A DNA stretch of 64,000 nt from Candidatus Photodesmus katoptron Akat1 (GCF_000478685.1 NZ_AMSD01000002.1:248001-312000), one strand, 5' to 3'; positions 19,728-30,513 are shown, numbered from the stretch's first letter. A program made the numbers and translations. The notes: generated from the sequence alone by a model not told the origin.

Positions 19728-20636
19728 TTAGATAGTTCGTCCTGGTCTTTTTTTCTCTTTTTTACTAATTATTGAACGTGGATCTTGGTGAATCATAATA
19801 TCTGCTTCTGGAAATAGCTTTAGTAATTTAGCTTCGACTTTATCTGAAATATTATGAGCCTCTAAAAGAGGAATCTGATCTTGTAATTCTAAATGAAATT
19901 GAATAAATCGAACTGGGCCAGACATACGGGTCCTTAAGTCATGCACACCTAATACTCCTTTTGTAGATAAACAAGTACTGAGAATCTTTTCTATTTCATC
20001 ATCAGGTAATTTATGGTCTAATAAATTATTAATAGCCCCTACAAGCATTTTAAATGCGCTATATAAAATACAAAAACCAATCCCAATAGCAAAAATAGAA
20101 TCCGCTTCTTCAATTCCATAGTAACTGAAACCTAACGCTAGTATAACTGCTACATTCATGTACAAGTCAGCTTTGTAATGTAAAAAATCAGCAGCAATTG
20201 CTTGGCTGTTAGTTTTTTCTAAAACATATTTTTGAAAACTTACTAAAGCATAAGTAATTACAATAGCAACTAAACTAACATAAATACCGTATTCAGGAGA
20301 ATGTAATTTATATGGATGAAAATAACGTTCAACACCATTTAAAATTAAAAAAAATGAAGAACCTGAAATAAACATTGCTTGAGCTAAAGCTGAAAGAGAT
20401 TCTGCTTTTCCATGACCAAACGCATGTTCTTTATCAGCAGGTTGTAATGAATAACGTACTACTATAATATTAATAATAGATATAATTATATCAAATAAAG
20501 AATCAATTAATGAAGCCAATAAACTAACTGAACCTGTACTCCACCAGATAATCATCTTGATAATAAGAAGAAAAATGGAAACCATGCTTGATATACATAA
20601 ACATATACTAACTAAATATGAATACTCTTTTTTCAT
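19728..20636 (-). CDS. fieF: cation diffusion facilitator, Fe2+/Zn2+ exporter FieF (YiiP)
   Basis: Proton-driven exporter of Zn2+, Fe2+ or Cd2+ in the inner membrane. I start at the ATG at 20636 (MKKEYSYLVSICL, 302 residues against 300 in E. coli); a TTG six codons upstream is a weaker option. Six membrane segments are seen. Transport-site residues D45 and D49 lie in SLIDSLFDI, and the matching histidine and aspartate in ADFLHYKADLYMN; FGHGKAESLSALAQ is the family's loop motif. The cytoplasmic domain keeps DLRTRMSGPVRFIQFHLE and the zinc-site end VMIHQDP-like IMIHQDPRS. In E. coli it sits next to pfkA; here it does not. Confidence 0.94.
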   Translation of the reverse strand: MKKEYSYLVSICLCISSMVSIFLLIIKMIIWWSTGSVSLLASLIDSLFDIIISIINIIVVRYSLQPADKEHAFGHGKAESLSALAQAMFISGSSFFLILNGVERYFHPYKLHSPEYGIYVSLVAIVITYALVSFQKYVLEKTNSQAIAADFLHYKADLYMNVAVILALGFSYYGIEEADSIFAIGIGFCILYSAFKMLVGAINNLLDHKLPDDEIEKILSTCLSTKGVLGVHDLRTRMSGPVRFIQFHLELQDQIPLLEAHNISDKVEAKLLKLFPEADIMIHQDPRSIISKKEKKRPGRTI

Positions 20637-20851
20637 ATATAGTATAATCACCAATAATAAAATTAGAATTAATATTACAGTAAAATAATAGGAAATATAA
20701 ATTGTTATGATTATTTATACTATGACAAATTTAACTGGATACAGATAAATTCTAAATAATGCTTTATTAATTAGAATTTATTATTATTGAAAATAAAATA
20801 AATAAAATTCTATAGCTTTAACCAGCTTAATTAATCCTTATTTGTTGAATT

Positions 20852-21892
20852 ATGATAACATTTACAATAACTCGTCCTGATGATTGGCATGTCCATCTTC
20901 GTGATGGCAATGTTTTAGTTGACACTGTCCGAGATATTAGTCAGTACAATGGTAGAGCGCTTATTATGCCGAATACTGAACCTCCAATTATCACAACTGC
21001 TATGGCATCCTCCTATCGTACTCGAATATTAGATAGAAATTCAAATCCTCATTTTAAACCTTTAATGACACTATATCTTACAGATAATACCAGTGCTAAA
21101 GAAATCCAAACAGCAAAAGCATCTGGTATTATACTTGCTTCTAAACTGTACTTGTCTAGGACAACTACTAATGCTTATTTAGGAGTTACTGCTATTAAAA
21201 ATATCTATAGTCCACTAGAGAAAATGGAAGAATTAGGTATACCACTGCTAATTCATGGTGAAATTATAGGGGATAATATTGATATTTTTGACCGTGAAAA
21301 AGCTTTTTTAAGTACTGTTATACCTCAAATTATAAATAATTTTTCAAATTTAAAAATTGTTTTAGAACATATAACCACTTCTGATTCAATTGATTTTGTT
21401 AAAAACGCTAATGATAATGTAGCTGCAACAATTACAGCACATCATCTGTTATATAATCGTAACCATATGCTTGCAGGTGGTATTAAGCCACATTTTTACT
21501 GTCTTCCTGTTCTTAAGCGTAATACGCATCAGCAAGCTCTTATTCAAGCAGCAACAAGTGGAAACAAAAAATTCTTTTTAGGAAGTGATTCTGCGCCGCA
21601 TAGCAAAACTAAAAAAGAATCAGCTTGCGGATGTGCTGGATTATACACAGCACATGCAGCATTAGAACTTTATACAGAAGTTTTTGAAAAAGAAGGCAGA
21701 CTAAAAAATCTTGAAGCTTTTGCAAGCCATAATGGTGCAGATTTCTATGGTATAAAACGCAATCCAGATACTATAAAATTAGTTAAAGAAACATGGTTTG
21801 TAAAAGAAACCTTTCCATTTGGTAAAGATGATGTTGTTGTACCAATTCGAAGTGGATCGAGTATTAGTTGGAAAGTAAAAGAATGTAAGTAA
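20852..21892 (+). CDS. pyrC: dihydroorotase
   Basis: Closes carbamoyl-aspartate to dihydroorotate, third step of pyrimidine synthesis. The 346 residues (E. coli 348) start with the metal site [10 protein letters not shown] (H13, H15), have the carbamylated lysine at about K98 ([13 protein letters not shown]), histidines in LLIHGEI and VLEHITT, and the catalytic aspartate in [10 protein letters not shown]. All are present. pyrE is also in this window, so the pathway looks kept. Monocistronic; 215 bp separate it from divergent fieF and a 423-bp gap follows. Confidence 0.97.
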   Translation: MITFTITRPDDWHVHLRDGNVLVDTVRDISQYNGRALIMPNTEPPIITTAMASSYRTRILDRNSNPHFKPLMTLYLTDNTSAKEIQTAKASGIILASKLYLSRTTTNAYLGVTAIKNIYSPLEKMEELGIPLLIHGEIIGDNIDIFDREKAFLSTVIPQIINNFSNLKIVLEHITTSDSIDFVKNANDNVAATITAHHLLYNRNHMLAGGIKPHFYCLPVLKRNTHQQALIQAATSGNKKFFLGSDSAPHSKTKKESACGCAGLYTAHAALELYTEVFEKEGRLKNLEAFASHNGADFYGIKRNPDTIKLVKETWFVKETFPFGKDDVVVPIRSGSSISWKVKECK

Positions 21893-22315
21893 AAATAAAT
21901 ATTTTTTTATTTAAATTCAATTGATTAAAAAAATTGTTCTACCACCTTTAAAACTATCCAATTATAATAGTTATGTCAATGACATAACAGTTCGATTAAC
22001 ATTAAGGATCCCATATAAACAAAAAAAATACTAATCAGGATAATAATAAAACACTTCTGTATTTTTTTGTTTTATAACGAAGCAAAAAAAATAAAAACTA
22101 TAAAAAGCAATATCGTAGTGATTCTTAACATATAAAGGACCTTATGTTAAACTTAAAAACTTACTTAATTAAATTGCCTGATGGATAGATTCATCCTTTT
22201 AGCAAAAGTGAAGTTTTAAAGTTTTACTGAATATCAAATGAAACTACCTATCTATCTAATTTTCAGACAAATAAAAAAACTCTCTTAAACACACAAATAA
22301 TTAAAATAAAATAAG
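21893..22315. other. gene-free gap between pyrC and znuA
   Basis: I see no coding region. The gap holds one perfect 9-bp palindrome with a one-base centre (GTTATGTCA-A-TGACATAAC, 21970-21988). A short open stretch from an ATG at 22144 stops after about 13 codons and resumes in frame after the stop for some 15 more, which might be the trace of a lost small gene; I could not match it to a family. Both neighbours end here, so terminators would be expected, but no classic GC stem with a T-run is visible. Confidence 0.4.
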
Positions 22316-23215
22316 TTACTTGCTCAAACAGTTACTAAAACTATGGGCTAAAGACTTTAAGAAAACAAAATAACTACCTTTTTCTACATTAATATTACTA
22401 CCTATAGGATCTAAAACACCTATATTTACATTAGTCCCTCTAGTAATTGAATAAACTACGTCTGGAACAAATTGTGGTTCTGAGAATACGCATACAGCTT
22501 TATTTTTGACTAAATCAGCATGAATTAATGACAACGTTCTTGCTCCAGGTTTTCTAGTTGGTTCTACAGTGAAATGTCCTAAATGATTAAGAGAATAATC
22601 TATTTCAAAGTAACTATAAGCATCATGAAATACATAATATCCCTTATCTTTTATAGAATTTAATTGATTCCCAATAATTTTTGATACCTTTTTAAACTGT
22701 TTGGAAAAACTTAAAAAATTAGCTTCATATTTAGCTTTATTTTTTGGGTCTATTTCTCGAAGTTTATCTGCAATAGCACGAGCCACTTGGATAGTAGGTT
22801 CTTTACCTAACCAAAAATGAGGATCATAAGATCCATGGTGATGTTCGTGTCCATGATGCTCTTCATATCCGTGGTGGTGATGTTCATGTCTATGATATTT
22901 TTTTAATTTAAGTTCAGGAATTTTACTTAACGTCAGTACATTCGTTTTATTTTCAAGAAGTTTCTCAAGAAATGGTTCTAAGTCACGTCCGTACCAAATC
23001 ATCAAATCTGTATCTTGAATCCTTTTTATATCAGAAGGACGTAACGCATAACCATGCGGTGATGTTTTACCAGAAAGCAAAACATCTGGTTTAGCAACTC
23101 CATCAGTGAGTTCTAATACTATCATTTGAATAGGTTTAATAGTAGTTAATATGCTCTTTCCTAAAGCTAAACTAGGAATCATGGTAAATATAATTGAAAA
23201 AAGTAAAGTTCTCAT
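22316..23215 (-). CDS. znuA: periplasmic zinc-binding protein ZnuA
   Basis: Captures Zn2+ in the periplasm and delivers it to ZnuBC. I start at the ATG at 23215 because it gives a signal peptide (MRTLLFSIIFTMIPSLALG); the frame is open 60 bases further but that part is not signal-like. The 299 residues show H54 in SPHGYALRP, a histidine-rich loop at 108-127 (HRHEHHHHGYEEHHGHEHHH) and then DPHFWLG, and conserved HDAYSYFE. These are the zinc ligands and the mobile loop of the family. Divergent from znuC over 90 bp, the usual znuA/znuCB layout. I looked for a Zur box in that spacer and saw none that convinces. Confidence 0.95.
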   Translation of the reverse strand: MRTLLFSIIFTMIPSLALGKSILTTIKPIQMIVLELTDGVAKPDVLLSGKTSPHGYALRPSDIKRIQDTDLMIWYGRDLEPFLEKLLENKTNVLTLSKIPELKLKKYHRHEHHHHGYEEHHGHEHHHGSYDPHFWLGKEPTIQVARAIADKLREIDPKNKAKYEANFLSFSKQFKKVSKIIGNQLNSIKDKGYYVFHDAYSYFEIDYSLNHLGHFTVEPTRKPGARTLSLIHADLVKNKAVCVFSEPQFVPDVVYSITRGTNVNIGVLDPIGSNINVEKGSYFVFLKSLAHSFSNCLSK

Positions 23216-23305
23216 AATTAAATTATAAAAGCAATTATATAGATTTAAACATAGCCCACATGCTACACTCAACATTTATTAAATTGCAAATGAGTTTTAA
23301 TATAC

Positions 23306-24013
23306 GTGTCTATTTTAGTGAAGTTAACAGGAATACAAGTTCGTCTAGGAGGAAATGATATCCTTGATGATATTACTCTTACCATAAAAAAAGGTGAAAT
23401 AACTACTCTAATTGGGCCAAATGGTGCTGGTAAGTCGACACTTTTAAAAGTTTTATTAGGATTACAACCTCTTTATTCTGGAACTATTAAAAAATACAGG
23501 AAGTTTCATATTGGATATGTTCCTCAGAAAATAAATTTAAACTATTTATTACCACTAAGTGTCAAACGTTTCCTTAAACTATCAGGTAAAGTTAATAATC
23601 TAGAATTGAGAAAAACACTCAAATTAGTTGGTATAGAAAATCTCTCTGAAAATAGTATGCATCAACTCTCTGGAGGAGAGAATCAACGTATTCTTATTGC
23701 AAGAGCTTTATTGAAACGTCCTGATTTATTGGTTCTTGACGAACCAGCACAAGGTGTTGATGTGCAAGGTCAGAGAGAACTTTATAAATTGATAGACAAG
23801 ATTCGTCAACTTTTTAGCTGCGCCGTTTTTATGGCTTCTCATGACTTACATCTTGTAATGGAAAAAACTGATAATGTGATCTGTTTGCAGCGTCGTATTT
23901 GCTGTGCTGGTTCACCAGAAAGTATCAAAAAACATCCTAAATATGCAGCACTATTTGGTCAATATCAGTTAGGTTTATCTTTGTATAAACATCATCATAA
24001 TCACTCTGACTAG
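23306..24013 (+). CDS. znuC: zinc ABC transporter ATP-binding protein ZnuC
   Basis: ATPase of the zinc importer. It starts with GTG (23306), giving MSILVKLTGIQVRLGG; 235 residues. Walker A is GPNGAGKST at 37-45, the Q-loop is VPQK, the signature is LSGGENQR, Walker B is LLVLDEPAQGVD, and the switch histidine is in ASHDLH. The C-terminal end is histidine-rich (HHHNH), as in other ZnuC proteins. znuB follows after 11 bases, probably translationally coupled. Confidence 0.96.
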   Translation: MSILVKLTGIQVRLGGNDILDDITLTIKKGEITTLIGPNGAGKSTLLKVLLGLQPLYSGTIKKYRKFHIGYVPQKINLNYLLPLSVKRFLKLSGKVNNLELRKTLKLVGIENLSENSMHQLSGGENQRILIARALLKRPDLLVLDEPAQGVDVQGQRELYKLIDKIRQLFSCAVFMASHDLHLVMEKTDNVICLQRRICCAGSPESIKKHPKYAALFGQYQLGLSLYKHHHNHSD

Positions 24014-24024
24014 TATCAATTACA

Positions 24025-24819
24025 ATGATTGAAATTTTATTACCTGCTTTTCTTGCTGGTTTGGGTATCGCCATTATCGCCGGACCATTGGGATCTTTTA
24101 TCGTTTGGAAAAAGATGGCCTATTTTGGTGAAGCTTTAGCACATGCATCACTTATGGGAATTTCATTAGGATTCTTATTAAATATCAATATTTATTTTTC
24201 CTTAATAATATGTTCTCTATTATTATCTTTTATTCTAGTTTTACTACAAAAACAAAGATTAATTTCAACTGATACATTGCTTGGAATTCTTGCACACAGT
24301 TTCCTTTCACTAGGACTTGTCACCGTTAGTTTTTTAGATGATATAAGAGTAGATATAATGGATTATCTATTTGGTGATATCCTATCAGTATCACCAATGG
24401 ATTTGTTAGCTATTTATACTATGGTATCATTAGCTAGCGTAGTCCTAATTTTATTCTGGAGATCATTGCTTTCAGTAACAATCAATGAGGATCTAGCTTC
24501 AGTCGAAGGACTAAATGTAGACATTATAAGAATTTTATTAATGCTCATCCTTGGTTTAGTTATTGCTGTAGGTATGAGATCTATTGGAGTATTAACTATT
24601 ACTTCATTGCTTATCATTCCTCCTGCAATCGTTAGACCTTTTTCTAAGACTCCAGAACAAATGGCAATTTTTGCTTCTTTTGTCAGTATAATTTCAGTCC
24701 TTCTTGGTCTTGTTCTTTCTTGGTTTGTAGATACACCATCAGGTCCATCAATAGTGATAAGTGCTACGGCAATGTTTATATTAAGCCAAACTATAACATT
24801 TGTTAGATCCTCAACATAA
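24025..24819 (+). CDS. znuB: zinc ABC transporter permease ZnuB
   Basis: Membrane channel of the zinc importer. The 264 residues (E. coli 261) form about eight hydrophobic helices of the metal-ABC permease family; MAYFGEALAHASLMGISLGF near the start and SIGVLTITSLLIIPPAI in the second half are the conserved ABC-3 signatures. It is complete and ends 12 bases before the purF stop on the other strand. With znuA and znuC the importer is whole, which fits the many zinc proteins kept in this window. Confidence 0.96.
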   Translation: MIEILLPAFLAGLGIAIIAGPLGSFIVWKKMAYFGEALAHASLMGISLGFLLNINIYFSLIICSLLLSFILVLLQKQRLISTDTLLGILAHSFLSLGLVTVSFLDDIRVDIMDYLFGDILSVSPMDLLAIYTMVSLASVVLILFWRSLLSVTINEDLASVEGLNVDIIRILLMLILGLVIAVGMRSIGVLTITSLLIIPPAIVRPFSKTPEQMAIFASFVSIISVLLGLVLSWFVDTPSGPSIVISATAMFILSQTITFVRSST

Positions 24820-24831
24820 ACATAATCCGAA

Positions 24832-26292
24832 TTATGTATCATTAATATACTGAGATTCAAGAAAATCTAAGTATTTTTGATCAATATCACCAGTAACATA
24901 TATTCCACTAAAAACTGAGGTCTCAAATTCATCAATATCTGGATTTCCAATACCTACTGCATCTACTAAATCATTTAATCTTTGAAAAATTAGTTCGTTG
25001 GCACCTATTCTCTTGCAAATATCATTACTATTTCGTCTATAAGCAATCAAATCATTAGAATTAGGCATATTAATGCCATAAACATTAGGAAACCGAATCT
25101 CTGGAGCAGCAGATACCATAAAAACTTGTCTCGCTCCTGAATCATGTGCCATTTCAACAATCTGCTTTGATGTAGTTCCCCTAACAATTGAATCATCAAC
25201 TAACAATACGTTCTTATCTTTAAACTCAGAACTAATTGCATTTAACTTACGGCGTACTGATTCTTTACGCTGCTTTTGACCATACATAATAAATGTACGA
25301 CCTACATAACGATTTTTAACAAAGCCTTGTCGATATGGCTTATTAATTGCGTACGCTATTTGCAAAGCAATATCACATGAAGTTTCAGGAATAGGAATGA
25401 CCACATCAATATCTAAATGAGAGTATTCTTCTTTAATACGTTGACCAAGCTTTTTCCCCATTTCAATCCGAGCACTGTATACTGAAATTTTATCTATAAA
25501 TGAATCAGGTCTTGCAAAATAAACAAATTCAAAAATACAAGGAGTTAACCTCGGTTTATCAGCACACTGCTGAGTAAATATTTCACCTTGAAATGTTATA
25601 TAGATAGCCTCACCAGGTGCTACATCTCTAACAAAATCAAAACCAACAGCATTTAATGCTACTGATTCTGAAGCAACCATATACTCACAAAAAGATCCGC
25701 TTTGCTTACGCATACCTAAACACAAAGGTCTAATACCATTAGGATCTCGAAATGCAATAAGTCCATGCTCGATGATCATCGCAACAACTGCATAACCACC
25801 TCGAATAATTTTATGTACATTAGAAATAGATTGGAAAACATCCTTCGATGTAACAATTCCTTGAACCTTATCAATCTCATGTGCAAGCACATTAAGCAAA
25901 ACTTCTGAATCAGAATTGGTATTAACATGCCTTCGATTTTGTTCAAATAATTTTTTACGTACCTGATGAGCATTTGTCAAATTACCATTATGTGCAAGTG
26001 TAATACCAAAAGGAGAATTGACAAAGAATGGTTGAGCCTCTGATGCACTTGAGGTACCAGCTGTTGGATAACGAACATGACCGATGCCAAAATTGCCTGA
26101 CTGGAGATGTTGCATATCTTCTGATTGAAAAACATCTCTTACCAAGCCATTATTTTTATGCAAACGAAAACAATTATTTTCTATGATACAAATTCCACTT
26201 GCATCTTGACCACGGTGCTGTAATACTATCAGGGCATCGTAAATCACTTGATTAACAGGTACGGTACCCACCACTCCAACAACACCACACAT
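24832..26292 (-). CDS. purF: amidophosphoribosyltransferase
   Basis: First committed step of purine synthesis: PRPP plus glutamine to 5-phosphoribosylamine. I start at the ATG at 26292 because the catalytic cysteine must be residue 2 ([15 protein letters not shown]); the frame begins six codons earlier but that would bury the N-terminal nucleophile. The 486 residues (E. coli 505) have the Ntn glutaminase half with [12 protein letters not shown] and LAHNGNLTN, and the phosphoribosyltransferase half with the PRPP motif [14 protein letters not shown]. It follows cvpA after 85 bases, the standard cvpA-purF order. Confidence 0.96.
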   Translation of the reverse strand: MCGVVGVVGTVPVNQVIYDALIVLQHRGQDASGICIIENNCFRLHKNNGLVRDVFQSEDMQHLQSGNFGIGHVRYPTAGTSSASEAQPFFVNSPFGITLAHNGNLTNAHQVRKKLFEQNRRHVNTNSDSEVLLNVLAHEIDKVQGIVTSKDVFQSISNVHKIIRGGYAVVAMIIEHGLIAFRDPNGIRPLCLGMRKQSGSFCEYMVASESVALNAVGFDFVRDVAPGEAIYITFQGEIFTQQCADKPRLTPCIFEFVYFARPDSFIDKISVYSARIEMGKKLGQRIKEEYSHLDIDVVIPIPETSCDIALQIAYAINKPYRQGFVKNRYVGRTFIMYGQKQRKESVRRKLNAISSEFKDKNVLLVDDSIVRGTTSKQIVEMAHDSGARQVFMVSAAPEIRFPNVYGINMPNSNDLIAYRRNSNDICKRIGANELIFQRLNDLVDAVGIGNPDIDEFETSVFSGIYVTGDIDQKYLDFLESQYINDT

Positions 26293-26377
26293 ACTGCAAC
26301 CCTCAATCATTTAGAAAGGTAAGCTATAAGCCCATTGAACTGATATCAATGAAGCTGAGTACCTAGATAACAAAGCT

Positions 26378-26845
26378 TTAAATTTCTTCTAAATATTCCG
26401 ATAACGATTCGTTAATTAGATTAAACTTAGGTATCAATTTAGAAGTTTTCCACCATGTTGTTGTGCTAGCAGAGGTAAAGGTTCCTATAAAAAACAAACC
26501 AGCTGAAATTATTAGTACTCCACGAAAAGTACCAAATATCATACCAAAAACTCGGTCGGTGCCAGATAAACTTGTTTTCTGAATTAAATGACAAACTAAA
26601 CGGCTAAAAATTGCCCCAACGAACAGTGTTGTAATAAAAAGCACTACTGCAGCTACACCGCTGCGTAAAAGATTAACCTCAATATTAGCAAAGTATACAG
26701 AAAACTCTATATAATACCTGACGGCAACGAAAAAACTGCCAAGCCAAACAATTAATGATAGTGCTTCCTTTAAAAAGCCACGAAATAAACTTATTAAAGA
26801 AGATAAACTAACTATACTTAAAATAATAATATCTAATCCATTCAT
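26378..26845 (-). CDS. cvpA: CvpA family inner-membrane protein
   Basis: Membrane protein of unclear molecular role, named for colicin V production and later tied to envelope stress and bile tolerance. The 155 residues (E. coli 162) start MNGLDIIILSIVSLSSLISL and form four hydrophobic helices; RGFLKEALSLIVW and DRVFGMIFGTFRG are the family signatures. Complete. Lies between dedD and purF as in E. coli, which supports both the call and the identity of the damaged gene before it. Confidence 0.94.
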   Translation of the reverse strand: MNGLDIIILSIVSLSSLISLFRGFLKEALSLIVWLGSFFVAVRYYIEFSVYFANIEVNLLRSGVAAVVLFITTLFVGAIFSRLVCHLIQKTSLSGTDRVFGMIFGTFRGVLIISAGLFFIGTFTSASTTTWWKTSKLIPKFNLINESLSEYLEEI

Positions 26846-26912
26846 AATTTCTTAAACTTGAAATCAAGTTAAGAAATATTCTAACAGAAAAAGCTTTAAA
26901 ACAAACATATTC

Positions 26913-27462
26913 TTATGGATTTAATGGATTAAACTGAATTAAATGTCCTTTCGAACCAGTGATTTCTTCTAACTCAACTAACTGCCGCTCTAATTTTTTT
27001 TCGAAATATCAGGTCCAATTATGACTCTTGCAAATGAATTTTCTTTTTTATATGAGCTTGGTAACCACGTTGTTTTAAATCTTGAACAACATTATCTGCA
27101 CTATTAAAGTTTTTTAATGCCATTAATTGAATAATCCAAGCACTATTTTCATACTTATTTTTATGAGGATTGGAATTTACAATTACTGATAAAGGGTTTT
27201 CTTGTGTTGGATTATTTGGAGAAATGAACTTTCCTTGAATTTCTGTTACTGGAGAATTAGGAAGCATTACCTGCTCTTTAATAGGTTCTAGAATTTTCAA
27301 TTTCATTCTAACATCATCTTCATGCCAAGACCTAATAGGTATACTTTCAATTGGATCTTCATAACGAATTTTTTCTCCATCTAATAGATCAGGAAGGACA
27401 ATCACGGTAATAGACACTAAAACTATCGTTCCTACTAATCGATTTTGAAATTTACTTCCCAT
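26913..27462 (-). pseudogene. dedD: DedD, SPOR-domain division protein, with two frameshifts
   Basis: DedD binds bare septal glycan strands and assists FtsN. The start at 27462 gives MGSKFQNRLVGTIVLVSITV, nearly the E. coli sequence, with one membrane helix. The frame is lost in a four-A run (27039-27042 as T on the plus strand) inside the SPOR domain, where it ends after IHLQES; adding one A continues as SFARVIIGPDISKK. A second break in an eight-A run (26994-27001) is also repaired by one A, giving LERQLVELEEITGSKGHLIQ and a natural stop at 26913. Corrected length is about 183 residues (E. coli 220). It overlaps the folC end by 11 bases. Two independent breaks make real loss of the SPOR domain fairly likely, unless the runs are assembly errors. 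Confidence 0.85.
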
Positions 27463-28732
27463 TCTGACCTCCTTTACTATACCAATACCGCAAAATTTCA
27501 CCTACAGTATAAAATGAACCGAGAACCAATATCATATCCTTAATCTTAACCGACCTAAATGCAGCTTTAAAAGCTTCTGTAGGATTAGAATATTTACCCT
27601 CAAAGTTAGGCAAATGTAGACATAATTCATCTACAAATGCGGCTCGTTCAGTGGTCAAAGAAGCAGGATACCATTTTTGTTTAGAAAATTTCAACATATC
27701 TAATGTCCCTTTAATATCTTTATCACGTAACATTGCAACAACTATATGAATTTGACAACTTGAATAAGATTTTTGAATCCACTTAGATAAGTATTCTGCG
27801 GCATGAGGATTATGTGCTACATCTAATAGAATAGTAGGATTAGAACTGAGAAGTTGCATTCTTCCTAGCAATTTCGCATTGTAAAGTGCGTTGAGAATAT
27901 TTGATTTATTGAAATCTAACTCAGAAAGACTTAAAGCCATCAAACCAGTTGCCACATTTTGTAGTGGTAACTTTGGCATAGGTAGTCCATTAATGCTATA
28001 TGCATCACTTGTCCAGTTCCAAGTTTGCTTTCTAGCAATAGTGTATCTGTAATGAACTCCTATTTGCTGAAAATTAGCTTTAATTTCATTAGCATAGTCG
28101 ACAACCGTTAAAGGAGGATTTAATTGGCCGCAAATAGCTGGTTTTCCAGAACGAAAAATACCTGCTTTTTCAAAACCTATAGTATTTATGTTACTCCCTA
28201 ACCAATCAGTATGTTCAATAGCTAAACTTGTGATAACAGATACATCATGTTCTACTATATTTGTAGCATCCAATCGACCACCAAGACCTACTTCAAGTAA
28301 TACTATATCAAGATTTGCATTTTGAAATAAGTATAATGCTGAAAGCGTAGTGTATTCAAAAAAACTTAAACTAACACCATGACGTCTTTTTTCAATAAAA
28401 TCAAATGATTCAATATATTTTTCATCGGGAAGATCTTGACCATTAATACGGACACGTTCATTATAACGAATTAAATGCGGTGAACTATATACACCAACAG
28501 AATAACCTGCATCAAGTAAGACAGCCTCCATAAATGCACAAGTAGATCCTTTACCATTTGTTCCAGAAACTGTAATAACTTTTTTAGCTGGTTTTACAAT
28601 ATTCAATTTTCTAGCTAAGAAACCAATACGTTCAAGCCCAAGGTCTATAGCAGTGCTGTGGATCTTAGCTAAATAATCTAGCCAAACTGAAAGAGAGGAT
28701 GTGCCTTTTTTACTGGGGGAAATTTGATTCAT
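27452..28732 (-). CDS. folC: bifunctional folylpolyglutamate/dihydrofolate synthase
   Basis: Adds glutamate to dihydropteroate and to folates. The 426 residues (E. coli 422) carry the P-loop SGTNGKGST at 56-64, the conserved SPHLIRYNERVRING, and EVGLGGRLDATN with the metal site, then LLDVAHNPHAAEYL in the C-terminal domain. Complete. It lies between accD and dedD, overlapping the dedD start by 11 bases, as in the E. coli accD-folC-dedD-cvpA-purF run. With folK in this window, folate synthesis looks retained. Confidence 0.97.
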   Translation of the reverse strand: MNQISPSKKGTSSLSVWLDYLAKIHSTAIDLGLERIGFLARKLNIVKPAKKVITVSGTNGKGSTCAFMEAVLLDAGYSVGVYSSPHLIRYNERVRINGQDLPDEKYIESFDFIEKRRHGVSLSFFEYTTLSALYLFQNANLDIVLLEVGLGGRLDATNIVEHDVSVITSLAIEHTDWLGSNINTIGFEKAGIFRSGKPAICGQLNPPLTVVDYANEIKANFQQIGVHYRYTIARKQTWNWTSDAYSINGLPMPKLPLQNVATGLMALSLSELDFNKSNILNALYNAKLLGRMQLLSSNPTILLDVAHNPHAAEYLSKWIQKSYSSCQIHIVVAMLRDKDIKGTLDMLKFSKQKWYPASLTTERAAFVDELCLHLPNFEGKYSNPTEAFKAAFRSVKIKDMILVLGSFYTVGEILRYWYSKGGQNGK

Positions 28733-28789
28733 TCAAGTTATAACTAACATATAAACACTATTAATTAAATGACTATCAGTGATACGTAT

Positions 28790-29635
28790 TTATTCAGTCA
28801 TTTTTGCAATTAAACCTGCAACTCGTTGACGCATTTCACGACGGTCAATAATCATATCAACAGTTCCATGCTCTAAAAGAAATTCACTACGCTGAAACCC
28901 CTCTGGTAAATCTTCACGAACGGTTTGTTCAATAACACGACGACCAGCAAAACCAATCAGTGCATTAGGCTCAGCAATATTAATGTCACCTAACATTGCT
29001 AAACTTGCAGATACACCACCCATTGTAGGATCTGTCATAATGGAAATAAAAGGTAAACCTTTTTTAGAAAGACGATGGAGTGCAGCAGAAGTTTTTGCCA
29101 TTTGCATAAGAGATATTAAAGCCTCTTGCATACGAGCACCACCACTAGCAGAGAAACAAACCAATGAACAACGCATATTTATTGCAGTTTCAACGGCACG
29201 AACAAATCGAGCTCCAACAACAGAACCCATTGAACCACCCATAAAAGCAAACTCAAAGGCACAAGCAACTAAAGGAATACCTAATAACTCACCTTTCATA
29301 ACAATCAATGCATCTTTTTCACCACTAAGCTTTTGAGCAGCTATAATGCGATCTTTGTAGCGTTTTGAATCTCTAAATTTTAACTTGTCTTCTGGTTCAA
29401 ATTCATGGGCTAACTCTACGCAATTAGAGTCATCTAAGAAAGTATTTAAACGATGACGAGCTTTGATACGCATATGATGATTACACTTAGGACATACTTC
29501 TAAATTTCGTCTTAAATCTTCATAATATAATACCTGTTCACAAGATACACATTTAGTCCATACTCCTTCAGGAATAGAAGATTTACGAGAACGAACGAGA
29601 TTACTTTTTTCTAAAATTTTTTCAAGCCAACTCAT
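28790..29635 (-). CDS. accD: acetyl-CoA carboxylase carboxyltransferase subunit beta
   Basis: Moves CO2 from biotin to acetyl-CoA, giving malonyl-CoA for fatty-acid synthesis. The 281 residues (E. coli 304) have the N-terminal four-cysteine zinc ribbon (C29, C32, C48, C51), which binds DNA and RNA in E. coli AccD, then the crotonase-fold core with [27 protein letters not shown] and [17 protein letters not shown]. It ends shortly after the core ([11 protein letters not shown]), so only the non-conserved tail is shorter. Sits 21 bases after truA; dedA, between them in E. coli, is missing. Confidence 0.97.
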   Translation of the reverse strand: MSWLEKILEKSNLVRSRKSSIPEGVWTKCVSCEQVLYYEDLRRNLEVCPKCNHHMRIKARHRLNTFLDDSNCVELAHEFEPEDKLKFRDSKRYKDRIIAAQKLSGEKDALIVMKGELLGIPLVACAFEFAFMGGSMGSVVGARFVRAVETAINMRCSLVCFSASGGARMQEALISLMQMAKTSAALHRLSKKGLPFISIMTDPTMGGVSASLAMLGDINIAEPNALIGFAGRRVIEQTVREDLPEGFQRSEFLLEHGTVDMIIDRREMRQRVAGLIAKMTE

Positions 29636-29656
29636 GAAAAACCTTAACCTTATCTT

Positions 29657-30454
29657 TTAGTCTAGCTCATCTGAGAAAAATAATGGACCAATTGGCATTT
29701 TAGGAAGAAAAAAACATGACGGATACTCCACACTAACAAGATAAAGTCCTTCAGCTTTTGCAGTAATACCAGATAATTTTCGTTGTTTTTGTTCTAATAA
29801 CCACTTGATCCAATTGGGATTTTCTTTCCCAGTACCAACTGCAATCAAACTGCCTACAATATTTCTTACCATACGATATAAAAAAGCATTAGCCTTAATA
29901 TCAATAACAACATAATAACCATGTCTCGTCACATTTGCGTGTATAACATTACGCCATGGGCTCCTTGATTGGCAATTACCCGCTCTAAAAGAATTAAAGT
30001 TATTTTCACCTAATAAGTATTGAGCAGCTTGATGCATTTTTTTTTCATCAAGTATATTATAATAATGAGAAATACCTAATGATAAGATTCCATGTCGAAG
30101 AATATTATTATAAATAATATAACGGTAACGTCGAGCAGTAGCTGTAAAACGTGCATGAAAATCACTAGGAACTTTCTTAGCCCAACAAACTGCTATATCA
30201 CAAGGCATATTCATATTTGCTCCTATTGTCCATGCTGACATTTTTCTGCTTGCTACAGTGTCAAAATGAACTACTTGACCAGTAGCATGAACCCCAGAAT
30301 CTGTACGTCCTGCACATTGTACTTTAACTGAATGATTAGCAATAATACTTAAAGATTTTTCAAGAATTTCTTGAATGCTTATCAAATTTTTTTGATACTG
30401 CCAGCCAAAATATCTAGTACCATCATATTCAATACCTAATGCAATTCTCATCAT
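29657..30454 (-). CDS. truA: tRNA pseudouridine(38-40) synthase
   Basis: Makes pseudouridine at positions 38-40 of the anticodon arm. Start set at the ATG at 30454 ([19 protein letters not shown]; the next codon is also ATG), matching the family core; a frame extension of seven codons upstream is not conserved. 265 residues. The catalytic aspartate is D52 in [48 protein letters not shown] and the C-terminal [14 protein letters not shown] are all present. Lies between fimV and accD as in Vibrio. Confidence 0.96.
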   Translation of the reverse strand: MMRIALGIEYDGTRYFGWQYQKNLISIQEILEKSLSIIANHSVKVQCAGRTDSGVHATGQVVHFDTVASRKMSAWTIGANMNMPCDIAVCWAKKVPSDFHARFTATARRYRYIIYNNILRHGILSLGISHYYNILDEKKMHQAAQYLLGENNFNSFRAGNCQSRSPWRNVIHANVTRHGYYVVIDIKANAFLYRMVRNIVGSLIAVGTGKENPNWIKWLLEQKQRKLSGITAKAEGLYLVSVEYPSCFFLPKMPIGPLFFSDELD

Positions 30455-30513
30455 TTTACTAACTCTAAAAAACACAATCCCAATAGAATAACAAGATTAT
30501 TTATTCAGACAAA

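Noticed and set aside
23216-23275. 20-codon extension of ZnuA and an AT-only palindrome at its start
   Set aside because: The extension precedes a proper signal peptide; the palindrome contains only A and T and is expected by chance in this DNA.
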